A DNA stretch of 5,199 bases from Bacillota bacterium (GCA_030597345.1 JAUVSA010000163.1:1-5199), one strand, 5' to 3'. Shown: positions 1 through 5,176, counted from the first letter of the stretch. Made by a program: numbers and translations. Notes: a model not told the origin generated them from the sequence alone.

Positions 1-80
1 AGAACCAGGAGCCACAGGAAGTGCAGGCTGAAGAGGAAAGCCTGCTCGCGATTCCGCTGGCAACTATAGGCTAGGGTCAT
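1..80 (-). CDS. Possible 5' end of a membrane protein gene (partial, runs off the left edge)
   Basis: Reading leftward from an ATG (complement of 78-80), the frame is open to the window edge. The peptide begins MTLAYSCQRNREQ and continues into the hydrophobic run AFLFSLHFLWLLVL. That is the layout of a short basic cytoplasmic N-terminus followed by a first membrane helix. Most third codon positions are G or C, as in the confident genes nearby. It would lie 85 bases downstream of the response regulator on the same strand, so co-transcription is possible. No Shine-Dalgarno is visible before the ATG. The same bases can be read on the plus strand as an acidic protein tail, listed separately, and at most one reading is likely to be real. 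Only 26 codons are visible and no family can be named. Confidence 0.25.
   Translation of the reverse strand, partial: MTLAYSCQRNREQAFLFSLHFLWLLV
3..74 (+). CDS. Possible 3' end of an upstream plus-strand gene (partial)
   Basis: In the third forward frame, 23 codons run from the window edge to a TAG at 72-74. They encode an acidic, Gln-rich stretch (NQEPQEVQAEEES) followed by LLAIPLATIG. This would pass for the C-terminal tail of a longer protein. If real, the gene would be convergent with the response regulator, yet no terminator hairpin is evident between 75 and 165. Glutamate is written more often as GAA than in recG, which weakens the case. The overlapping minus-strand reading is about equally plausible. 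Confidence 0.22.
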   Translation, partial: NQEPQEVQAEEESLLAIPLATIG

Positions 81-165
81 CGGCCAAGAGGTTCGACAGC
101 AAGAGGTGGGTGTCCTTGGGGATGCGGGTCGGGAGAGAATGAGGGAGAGCCCACGCCCGCCCAGA

Positions 166-549
166 TCAACTGTCCTCGATGGCGCTGACCAGGCGCTTCA
201 CGGCGGCCACGAGCTCGTCCATCTGGAAGGGCTTGGTGAGGTAGAGATCGACGCCGGTCTGCCATCCCTCCAGCACGTCCTTGTCGGAGTCGCGAATGCT
301 GAGGATGATGACGGGGAGATGCTTGGTCTGCGCGTCCTCGCGGAGAATGCGGAGCGTTTGGAACCCGTCCAGGACCGGCATAATGACATCGAGGACGACG
401 AGGTCGGGCAGCTCGCGGTGTAGGGCAAGCAGGCACTCTGCGCCGTTGGCCGCGGAAGCAACCGAGAATCCCTCTTGCTCCAGAGCGTTCCGGATGAGGC
501 GAACGGTGGGGGGATGGTCATCGACAACTAGGATTCGCTTACTCTCCAT
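166..549 (-). CDS. Single-domain response regulator (CheY-like receiver protein)
   Basis: This 127-aa protein is one receiver domain with no output domain, the CheY/Spo0F layout. It would accept a phosphoryl group from a histidine kinase in the cytoplasm and signal through protein contacts. The family's key residues are all present: the acidic pair Asp10-Asp11 (ILVVDDHPP), the phospho-acceptor Asp54 in LVVLDVIMPVLDG, the switch Ser84 in VIILS and Lys106 in LTKPF. I chose the ATG at 547-549 because the receiver fold begins at once after it (MESKRILVVDD). A GTG at 598-600 would add 17 residues unlike the family. No good Shine-Dalgarno precedes the chosen ATG. No kinase gene is visible, so the partner and pathway are unknown. 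The neighbouring recG cluster is divergent and gives no hint of its role. Confidence 0.9.
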   Translation of the reverse strand: MESKRILVVDDHPPTVRLIRNALEQEGFSVASAANGAECLLALHRELPDLVVLDVIMPVLDGFQTLRILREDAQTKHLPVIILSIRDSDKDVLEGWQTGVDLYLTKPFQMDELVAAVKRLVSAIEDS

Positions 550-658
550 GGGCGGCCTGTGGGACTCTCGGGAAGACCCTCCATTCTCGTGTAACAGCAC
601 TAGGGGCAGGCGCCAGCCAGGGCCGACCCCGCTCTCTGTTTAGGAGTTTCCGACGGGT

Positions 659-763
659 ATGGCTCTTTTCCTGCACACCACGGATGGGGATGGCGCTCTC
701 CGCTCTGTGCTGTGTAGTGAGATCGCACGCCGAAACGGTCCGCGAGAGGGCGCGGCCGTTTAG
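659..763 (+). CDS. Possible 34-aa small ORF in the recG upstream region
   Basis: An ATG at 659-661 opens 34 codons ending in TAG at 761-763. The peptide starts MALFLHTTDGDGALRSV and ends REGAAV. A purine-rich TAGGAG at 641-646 lies upstream, but its 12-base spacing to the ATG is longer than ideal. Third positions are only moderately G/C-rich, less so than in recG, and I recognise no family. The frame runs through the strongly pairing block at 693-780, and its stop codon falls at the base of the inner hairpin. It could therefore be a leader peptide or simply a chance frame. The chance reading is more likely. Confidence 0.2.
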   Translation: MALFLHTTDGDGALRSVLCSEIARRNGPREGAAV

Positions 764-780
764 CGTTGGCAGAGCAGCGC
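693..780 (+). ncRNA. Candidate structured RNA element (nested bulged stems)
   Basis: The block folds into nested stems made only of Watson-Crick pairs. The outer stem joins 693-697 (GCGCT) to 776-780 (AGCGC) and 702-707 (GCTCTG) to 770-775 (CAGAGC). The two parts are contiguous on the 3' side and split by a four-base CTCC bulge on the 5' side. The inner hairpin joins 727-730 (ACGC) to 763-766 (GCGT), then 733-738 (AAACGG) to 756-761 (CCGTTT), then 740-744 (CCGCG) to 751-755 (CGCGG), with one bulged T at 739 and an AGAGGG loop. That gives 26 pairs in 88 bases. No T-run follows, so it is not a typical intrinsic terminator. It matches no riboswitch or small RNA consensus I recognise. The strand is assigned only because recG lies downstream; the complement folds similarly. 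Confidence 0.35.
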
Positions 781-802
781 GGCACTGACGAATACCGGCC
801 CC

Positions 803-821
803 ACCCCTGCTTCGCAGGGGT
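803..821. repeat. Perfect 8-bp hairpin
   Basis: ACCCCTGC (803-810) and GCAGGGGT (814-821) form a perfect 8-bp stem closed by a TTC loop. No T-run follows on either strand, so a terminator role is not supported. The left arm recurs as a direct copy, CACCCCTGC at 802-810 and 867-875, so the right arm of this hairpin could pair equally well with the later copy. Confidence 0.6.
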
Positions 822-841
822 AGGCGACGGGCACGGATACG

Positions 842-880
842 AGGTCAAGCTGACCTTTAGGGGTCACACCCCTGCGAGGG
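842..880 (+). promoter_or_regulatory. Cluster of overlapping, mutually exclusive short hairpins upstream of recG
   Basis: Successive segments can pair with either neighbour. AGGTCA (842-847) pairs with TGACCT (851-856). The same segment, as TGACC (851-855), can instead pair with GGTCA (862-866). AGGGGT (859-864) pairs with ACCCCT (868-873), and CCCT (870-873) can instead pair with AGGG (877-880). Such a chain is formally like an attenuator or a refolding leader, but each stem is only 4-6 bp, there is no T-run, and the recG transcription start is unknown. The perfect AGGTCA-AGC-TGACCT dyad could equally be a protein-binding operator. Confidence 0.3.
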
Positions 881-886
881 TCCGGG

Positions 887-916
887 TTGTCCTACCGTAG
901 GGTGATGTGTTAGATT
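887..916 (+). promoter_or_regulatory. Weak sigma-70-type promoter candidate for the recG cluster
   Basis: TTGTCC (887-892) matches the -35 consensus at four of six bases. TAGATT (911-916) matches the -10 consensus at four of six, with an 18-base spacer that contains the CCTAC-C-GTAGG palindrome. Transcription would begin only a few bases before the recG ATG, giving a nearly leaderless message. That would fit the absence of a Shine-Dalgarno there. The match is weak and could be chance. Confidence 0.25.
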
Positions 917-929
917 AGGCCGAGCGGCC

Positions 930-3503
930 ATGGCGCAAGATGATACCGACCATGCTGGCAGCCCGTTGCGACCAGACAAGCTGATGCAGCTTGTGCGGTC
1001 CTTGGCGGGCCCCCTCGGGGTGGAAGAGCGGGAAGGGTATGCGGACGCGGCGGTGCTGGGGATGTCGCTGGGGGAGTATGCACATCGCTGGGCGGAGAGA
1101 GCGGCAAAGGCCGTGGGCAGCGAGGCCGCCCGGGAGCGGTGTAGGAAGATAGGCGAGGCGCTGGCGGACTACGGCCAGTGCGATGCCGATGAGCGCAGGC
1201 GGCGCATCACAGAGGCCCTGCAACTGCTGCGGGAAATCGATCCCCGGCTCCCGGCGTCGCTGAGGACCCCACGGTCCCGCGCGAAGCGAAAGGAAGGCAG
1301 ACGGCGCAAGGCGCGCACGGACGAGGGACGACAGGGGGCAGGGCTGTGTCTGGACGGTCCGCTGGCGGCCGGCCGCCTGAAGAGGCTGGCCTGGGTAGCG
1401 CGGCTCGGCAAGCTGGGCATCGAGACGAATCGAGATCTGCTCTACCACTTCCCCCGTGATTATGTGCCTTTGCGACGAATCGCGGATCTACGGGACGGGG
1501 AGCGGGCGGCGATCGCAGCAGAAGCGGGGAACCGCGAGGAGGCGGTGGCTGGTGAGAGGCGCGGGTTCCGGTTGATGCGATACGCGCTGGAGGTGTCGGA
1601 TGACAGCGGGAGGGCGTGGGTTACGTCGTTCGCTCGGGTGCCGCGGAGGGGAGCGAAGTCGAAGGCCATCGGGGCCGGGCCCTTGAGCCTGAATTACCCG
1701 GAGGGGACCCGCCTGCTGATCGAGGGGTCAGTGAGGAGGGCGGGGCGGCATATCGAGGTGCAGTTCAACGGCGCGGAGCGCCTGGGAAAGGAGGAGCACC
1801 TCGCGGCGGGGACGTTGGTGCCGCTGTATCCGCTGACGGATGGAGTGTATCAAGGACAAGTGCGGCCGGTGGTGAGGAGACTTGTGGAGGGCCTCCCGGA
1901 GGATCTCGCCGACCCGCTGCCGGATAGGTTGCGCACGAAGTACGGGCTGCCCGGCCTGCGGCAGTCGCTGAGGGATATTCACTGGCCGCAGTCGGAGGAG
2001 GCGAGGGAGGCGGCGCGGCGACGGCTGGCGTTTGAGGAGTTCCTGACGCTGCAGTTGGCACTGGCGCAGCGGAAGCGAGAGATGCAGCAGCCGGGAAGTG
2101 GGATCAGCATGCGGCCCCGGGGCGACGTGGTAGCCCTTCTGGAGGAGATCCTCCCCTTCTCTCTCACACGAGCGCAGCAGCGGGTGATCGCGGAGGTAGC
2201 GTCCGATATGGCCGCCGATACACCGATGCACCGTCTGATACAGGGAGATGTGGGGTCAGGCAAGACAGTGGTGGCCGCGGCGGCGCTCATGATCGCGCTC
2301 CAGAGCGGGTATCAGGGAGCGCTGATGGCGCCGACGGAGCTGCTTGCAGAGCAGCACTACTTGGTGCTGTCGCGAATGCTCGAACCTGTGGGGATCGCGC
2401 TGGAGCTGCTGACGGGCTCGCTGCGACCGAGGGACCGGAGAGCGGCATATCGACGGATTATGGATGGCAGCGCGCAGGCTGTCGTGGGGACGCACGCGCT
2501 AATCCAGGGCGGAGTGGCGTTCCACCGGCTGGGCTTGGTGATAGCTGATGAGCAACATCGATTCGGGGTTAGGCAGCGCGCGGAGCTGCGAACGAAGGGC
2601 GCAAGAGTGGACATGCTCGTGATGACCGCGACCCCGATTCCGCGCACCCTCGCTCTCACGGCTTACGGGGATTTAGACATCTCGATCCTGGACGAGATGC
2701 CGCCGGGGAGGCGGCCCATCAGAACTTCGTGGACACCGCTGACGCAGCAGGACGACGCCTACGATCTGGCGCGCCGGCAAGTGGCGGAGGGCCGGCAGGT
2801 GTACGTGGTTTGCCCGCTGATCGAGGAGTCCGAGAAGCGGGAGCCCCGCTGCCGGCTTCAGGCGGAGGCGGCGACCAAGCTGGCAGAGGAGCTGCGGGAG
2901 AGAGTCTTTCCGGAGCTGCGCGTGGGGTTGCTGCACGGAGCGATGCCGGTGGCAGAGAAGGATGCGGTGATGGAGACATTTCGGGCGGGCGCCATCGATG
3001 TGCTCTGCGCCACGACTGTGATCGAAGTGGGCGTCGACGTGCCCAACGCAGCAGCAATACTGATCTTGAACGCAGAGCGATTCGGCCTGGCACAGCTCCA
3101 CCAGTTGCGGGGGCGGGTGGGCCGCGGGGAGCACGAGTCGCACTGCATCCTGCTTGCGGACCGAAAGTACGACCCGTCGGACGGACTGGCGCCGGCAGCG
3201 GAGGAGTCGCTGGGGCAGGCCCGCCGGCGCATGAAAGTGATGCAAGAAGAGTCGGACGGATTCGCCATTGCGGAGGAGGACCTGCTGCTCAGGGGGCCCG
3301 GGGAGTTCTATGGGACGAGGCAGCACGGACTGCCGGACCTTCGGATGGCGCGGTTAGTGCAAGACGTCGGGGTGCTCGAAGAGGCGCGGGAGGCCGCACG
3401 ACGGCTGATCGAGGAGGATCCGGAGCTGACGCGGGAAGAGCATGCGGGCCTGGGGGCAGGGGTGGCGGCACTCCGGGCGCGCATGGAGAGAGCGGCGGGA
3501 TAG
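930..3503 (+). CDS. recG: ATP-dependent DNA helicase RecG
   Basis: RecG is a superfamily 2 double-stranded DNA translocase that regresses stalled forks and branch-migrates Holliday junctions. This 857-aa protein has FSLTRAQ at 410-416, Walker A GDVGSGKT at 439-446, APTELLAEQH at 467-476, DEQH at 540-543, TATPIPRT at 566-573, ATTVIEVGVDVPN at 694-706 and QLRGRVGRG at 725-733. The RecG-specific TRG region follows (LLRGPGEFYGTRQHG near 786-800). HFPRDY near 173-178 matches the entry to the family's wedge domain. It is longer than E. coli RecG (693 aa) because of about 140 extra N-terminal residues, as in Thermotoga-type RecG, here ending in an Arg/Lys-rich linker at 112-134. The wedge region (about 180-285) is divergent. 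The ATG at 930 is the first possible start after an in-frame stop at 903-905. No Shine-Dalgarno precedes it. It heads the plus-strand cluster. Confidence 0.97.
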   Translation: MAQDDTDHAGSPLRPDKLMQLVRSLAGPLGVEEREGYADAAVLGMSLGEYAHRWAERAAKAVGSEAARERCRKIGEALADYGQCDADERRRRITEALQLLREIDPRLPASLRTPRSRAKRKEGRRRKARTDEGRQGAGLCLDGPLAAGRLKRLAWVARLGKLGIETNRDLLYHFPRDYVPLRRIADLRDGERAAIAAEAGNREEAVAGERRGFRLMRYALEVSDDSGRAWVTSFARVPRRGAKSKAIGAGPLSLNYPEGTRLLIEGSVRRAGRHIEVQFNGAERLGKEEHLAAGTLVPLYPLTDGVYQGQVRPVVRRLVEGLPEDLADPLPDRLRTKYGLPGLRQSLRDIHWPQSEEAREAARRRLAFEEFLTLQLALAQRKREMQQPGSGISMRPRGDVVALLEEILPFSLTRAQQRVIAEVASDMAADTPMHRLIQGDVGSGKTVVAAAALMIALQSGYQGALMAPTELLAEQHYLVLSRMLEPVGIALELLTGSLRPRDRRAAYRRIMDGSAQAVVGTHALIQGGVAFHRLGLVIADEQHRFGVRQRAELRTKGARVDMLVMTATPIPRTLALTAYGDLDISILDEMPPGRRPIRTSWTPLTQQDDAYDLARRQVAEGRQVYVVCPLIEESEKREPRCRLQAEAATKLAEELRERVFPELRVGLLHGAMPVAEKDAVMETFRAGAIDVLCATTVIEVGVDVPNAAAILILNAERFGLAQLHQLRGRVGRGEHESHCILLADRKYDPSDGLAPAAEESLGQARRRMKVMQEESDGFAIAEEDLLLRGPGEFYGTRQHGLPDLRMARLVQDVGVLEEAREAARRLIEEDPELTREEHAGLGAGVAALRARMERAAG

Positions 3504-3506
3504 ACG

Positions 3507-4061
3507 GTGCGGATTATCGCGGGATCGGCAAAGGGAAGACGGCTTCGTTCGCTGCGGGGAAGGGCGATGCGGCCCACCTCCGAGCGGCTGAGGGAGGCGG
3601 TGCTCGCCACTCTCGGGACGCGCGTCGAGGGGGCGCGATTCCTGGATCTGTACGCGGGGGCTGGGGCGGGGGGGCTGGAGTCGTTGAGCCGCGGCGCGGC
3701 GGAGGCGATCTTCGTGGAGTCGCATCGGCCGGCGGGCAGGCTCATCCAAGACAACGCCCGGCTGTGCGGCTTCGAGGATCGGGTGAGGATATTGGTGATG
3801 ACGGTGGAGCGGGGACTGGCGCGGTTGAGACGAGAAGGGGTAAGATTCGATGTGGTGTTCATCGATCCGCCCTACGACCGGGGCGAGGCAAAGGCCGCGA
3901 TGGCGCGGCTGGGGCAGTGGCCGGAGCTGGTGGCGCCGCGGGGAGTGCTGATCTGCCAGCACTCCCGGCACGAGGAGCTTGGCGAGGAGATCGGCGGACT
4001 GTCGAGAATGAGGCAGAAGCGGTTTGGCGAAACCATAATCGACTCGTACGAGCCGCGCTAG
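3507..4061 (+). CDS. rsmD: 16S rRNA (guanine(966)-N2)-methyltransferase RsmD
   Basis: RsmD transfers a methyl group from S-adenosylmethionine to N2 of G966 (E. coli numbering) of 16S rRNA during 30S assembly. The 184-aa length is normal for the family. The N-terminus MRIIAGSAKGRRL and the RPTSERLREAV motif (22-32) are typical. The SAM-binding motif I is FLDLYAGAGAGGLE (45-58), the acidic end of the next strand is Glu71 in FVE, and the catalytic motif is DPPY (120-123). The usual G-[ST]-G-x-L-G loop reads GAGAGG here, a mild change that keeps the glycines. The start is GTG at 3507-3509, only three bases after the recG stop, so translation is probably coupled. A 7-bp hairpin spans its stop codon. 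Confidence 0.95.
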   Translation: MRIIAGSAKGRRLRSLRGRAMRPTSERLREAVLATLGTRVEGARFLDLYAGAGAGGLESLSRGAAEAIFVESHRPAGRLIQDNARLCGFEDRVRILVMTVERGLARLRREGVRFDVVFIDPPYDRGEAKAAMARLGQWPELVAPRGVLICQHSRHEELGEEIGGLSRMRQKRFGETIIDSYEPR

Positions 4062-4070
4062 GAAGCGCGG
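4053..4070 (+). repeat. Hairpin spanning the rsmD stop codon
   Basis: CCGCGCT (4053-4059) and AGCGCGG (4064-4070) form a perfect 7-bp stem with an AGGA loop, and the rsmD TAG (4059-4061) sits at the top of the stem. No T-run follows, so it is not a standard terminator. It lies 32 bases upstream of the coaD start and could affect message stability or coupling between the two genes. That role is inference. Confidence 0.4.
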
Positions 4071-4088
4071 CATTCGGCCGGCGGCAGC

Positions 4089-4094
4089 AGGAGG
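4089..4094 (+). promoter_or_regulatory. Ribosome binding site that fixes the TTG start of coaD
   Basis: A perfect AGGAGG ends 8 bases before the TTG at 4103-4105. Because the frame stays open far upstream (to 2729), this site is what identifies the real coaD start. Confidence 0.8.
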
Positions 4095-4102
4095 GCAAGC
4101 AG

Positions 4103-4597
4103 TTGATAACAGCACTGTACGCAGGGACATTTGACCCGGCTACCTACGGGCACATCGACGTGGTGAGGCGCGCGGCGGGGCTCTTCGACAAGGTAATCGT
4201 AGGTGTCTCGGTGAACCCGAGAAAGACACCGCTGTTCTCGACGGAAGAGCGCGTCGAGATGCTGTTGGAGTCATGCAAGGAGTTCGAGAACGTGGAGGTG
4301 GCGGTTGTGCCGGGGCTGGTGGTGGACTTCGCGCGGGAGGTCGGCGCGAGAGTGATCGTGCGGGGGCTGCGGGCGGTTTCCGATTTCGAGTCCGAGCTTC
4401 AGATGGCTTCGACGAACCGAGCGATGGCGCCGGAGGTGGAGACGGTTTTCTTCACTCCGGCGCCGGAGTATCATTATCTGAGCGCGAGTCTCGTGTCGGA
4501 CATCGCGCGCTTCGGAGGAGACATCTCGCAGTTCGTACCGGCGCACGTTGGGATGCGATTGCGAGATAAGCTGGGAAAGAAACTCAACTCTGGCTGA
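4103..4597 (+). CDS. coaD: Phosphopantetheine adenylyltransferase CoaD
   Basis: CoaD transfers AMP from ATP to 4'-phosphopantetheine, making dephospho-CoA in the penultimate step of coenzyme A synthesis. The protein is 164 aa, close to the usual 160 or so. The nucleotidyltransferase signature is intact: ALYAGTFDPATYGHIDVV carries Thr9 and the T-x-x-H element ending at His17. Lys41 in NPRKTPLFSTEER matches the substrate-binding lysine (Lys42 in E. coli). RGLRAVSDFESELQMASTNR matches the conserved central block. The C-terminal ISSSLVKE-type motif reads LSASLVSDIARFGGD, so the middle Ser is Ala. The start is TTG, chosen because AGGAGG lies 8 bases upstream and homology begins immediately. The first 458 codons of the longer open frame are a shadow of recG and rsmD. 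It follows rsmD by 41 bases. Confidence 0.96.
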   Translation: MITALYAGTFDPATYGHIDVVRRAAGLFDKVIVGVSVNPRKTPLFSTEERVEMLLESCKEFENVEVAVVPGLVVDFAREVGARVIVRGLRAVSDFESELQMASTNRAMAPEVETVFFTPAPEYHYLSASLVSDIARFGGDISQFVPAHVGMRLRDKLGKKLNSG

Positions 4598-4604
4598 AAG
4601 GAGG
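4596..4604 (+). promoter_or_regulatory. Extended Shine-Dalgarno overlapping the coaD stop, pointing to an ATA start
   Basis: GAAAGGAGG is complementary to the anti-Shine-Dalgarno tail of 16S rRNA over nine bases and overlaps the coaD TGA (4595-4597). It ends 7 bases before ATA at 4612-4614. No ATG, GTG or TTG lies within normal reach; the first ATG in frame is 43 bases away, at 4648. Confidence 0.75.
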
Positions 4605-4611
4605 GATTCCA

Positions 4612-5076
4612 ATAGAAATCCTAAAGCGGCTAGAGGAACTCGAGCGGATGGGAGAGGAACACCGTCCGCAGTTTTTGCACCGCGCGTGGGGGTTCGACCT
4701 GGACCGATTCTTCGCCCAGGTCAACCGAATCCGCTCCGCGCTACCGGAGGAGATCAAGGCGGCGAATCGCGTGTCGCAGGAGCGGCAGCAGATCCTGGCG
4801 AGTGCGGAGGCGGAGAGGGAGCGGCTGCTGGCAGAGGCGCGAGAGCAAGCGGCGCTGCTGGTCTCGAACGACGAAGTGGTCCGCCGAGCGACGGGGCAAG
4901 CGGAGGAGATCATACAGCGGGCGAGCACGGAGGCGGCCGAGACCAAGCGGAGCGCCGAGGAATACGCGACGCAGGCGCTGGCGAACCTCGAGGAGTACGT
5001 CACTCGGGTCCTCAGTGCGGTCCGTGCCGCGCGGGAGAGGCTCGGGGCGACGCCCGCGGGCACTGACGAAGACTAA
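4612..5076 (+). CDS. DivIVA/SepIVA-like coiled-coil protein, probable ATA start
   Basis: This 154-aa soluble protein is almost wholly charged alpha-helix. From about residue 45 to 137 it is a likely coiled coil rich in Ala, Glu, Arg and Gln. It resembles the short DivIVA/SepIVA-like proteins (often annotated as ATPase or ATP synthase subunit B-like) found beside coaD in other bacteria. These share an N-terminus like MxILxxLEELE, a segment before LPEEI, then alanine-rich repeats. Here MEILKRLEELER is followed by SALPEEIKAA (42-51). Taking ATA as start recovers this N-terminus and matches the strong Shine-Dalgarno 7 bases upstream. The ATG at 4648 would give 142 aa and lose it, though a weaker GAGG (4633-4636) precedes that ATG. 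No membrane segment is visible. A scaffold role in division or envelope growth is inferred from the family only. Confidence 0.8.
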   Translation: MEILKRLEELERMGEEHRPQFLHRAWGFDLDRFFAQVNRIRSALPEEIKAANRVSQERQQILASAEAERERLLAEAREQAALLVSNDEVVRRATGQAEEIIQRASTEAAETKRSAEEYATQALANLEEYVTRVLSAVRAARERLGATPAGTDED

Positions 5077-5099
5077 ACATGTTCGCGATCAAGAATGAA

Positions 5100-5117
5100 G
5101 GGAGGCAAGTCCCTCCC
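5100..5117. repeat. Short hairpin downstream of the coiled-coil gene
   Basis: GGGAGG (5100-5105) and CCTCCC (5112-5117) form a 6-bp stem with loop CAAGTC. It begins 23 bases after the last stop codon, and its right arm runs into the first REP-like unit. The loop shares CAAG with the second unit, so this may be a degenerate third copy. No T-run follows it. Confidence 0.45.
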
Positions 5118-5176
5118 GTAGGGCACAAGCTTGCTTGTGCCATGTTCTCTGGCAGGAGCAAGCTCCTGCCCTACGG
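5116..5176. repeat. REPIN-like inverted pair of 26-base palindromic repeats
   Basis: Two 26-base units lie head to head. The left unit (5116-5141) is CCGTAG followed by the hairpin GGCACAAG-CTTG-CTTGTGCC. The right unit (5151-5176) is GGCAGGAG-CAAG-CTCCTGCC followed by CTACGG, the same design on the opposite strand. After reverse-complementing the right unit, 22 of 26 bases agree. The four differences are two paired positions in the stem (C:G to G:C and A:T to G:C), so both 8-bp stems stay perfect. A 9-base spacer (5142-5150) separates the units, and the whole is bounded by the inverted repeat CCGTAGGGCA / TGCCCTACGG. This matches REP doublets (REPINs) of bacterial chromosomes. It may also protect the 3' end of the operon message. 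Confidence 0.75.

Larger units (their letters stand above)
550..929. other. Divergent intergenic region rich in inverted repeats
   Basis: These 380 bases separate the response regulator (leftward) from recG (rightward). No convincing gene of normal length lies here. An 82-codon minus-strand frame at 600-848 is rich in Pro, Arg and Ser and looks like a chance opening in GC-rich DNA. The right half is packed with perfect inverted repeats, described individually: a bulged stem system at 693-780, hairpins at 803-821, 842-856 and 859-873, and a small palindrome CCTAC-C-GTAGG at 891-901. I found no clear minus-strand promoter for the response regulator and no hairpin followed by a T-run on either strand. 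Confidence 0.7.

Noticed and set aside
550..600. A longer response regulator starting at GTG 598-600.
   Set aside because: The 17 extra residues do not belong to the receiver fold, which begins immediately after the ATG at 547-549.
733..761. An intrinsic terminator for either flanking gene.
   Set aside because: The stem is strong but no T-run follows on either strand.
600..848. An 82-codon minus-strand frame in the intergenic region.
   Set aside because: Its Pro/Arg/Ser-rich composition, lack of a Shine-Dalgarno and overlap with dense inverted repeats point to chance.
2673..3326. A 217-codon minus-strand frame opposite recG.
   Set aside because: Its His/Gln/Leu/Pro/Arg-rich product is the usual antisense shadow of a GC-rich gene, and the sense strand encodes conserved RecG motifs.
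2729..4102. A 458-codon plus-strand open frame that runs in frame into coaD, suggesting a 622-aa fusion.
   Set aside because: It overlaps all of the recG C-terminal half and rsmD, its product is low-complexity Gly/Ala/Arg-rich, and coaD has its own start with an ideal Shine-Dalgarno.
3354..4130. A 258-codon minus-strand frame opposite the recG 3' end and rsmD.
   Set aside because: Antisense shadow with no recognisable motif; RsmD motifs are intact on the plus strand.
4548..5066. A 172-codon plus-strand frame overlapping the coiled-coil gene.
   Set aside because: Its Gly/Arg/Ala-rich product lacks family features, whereas the other frame gives a regular coiled coil and the LPEEI motif.
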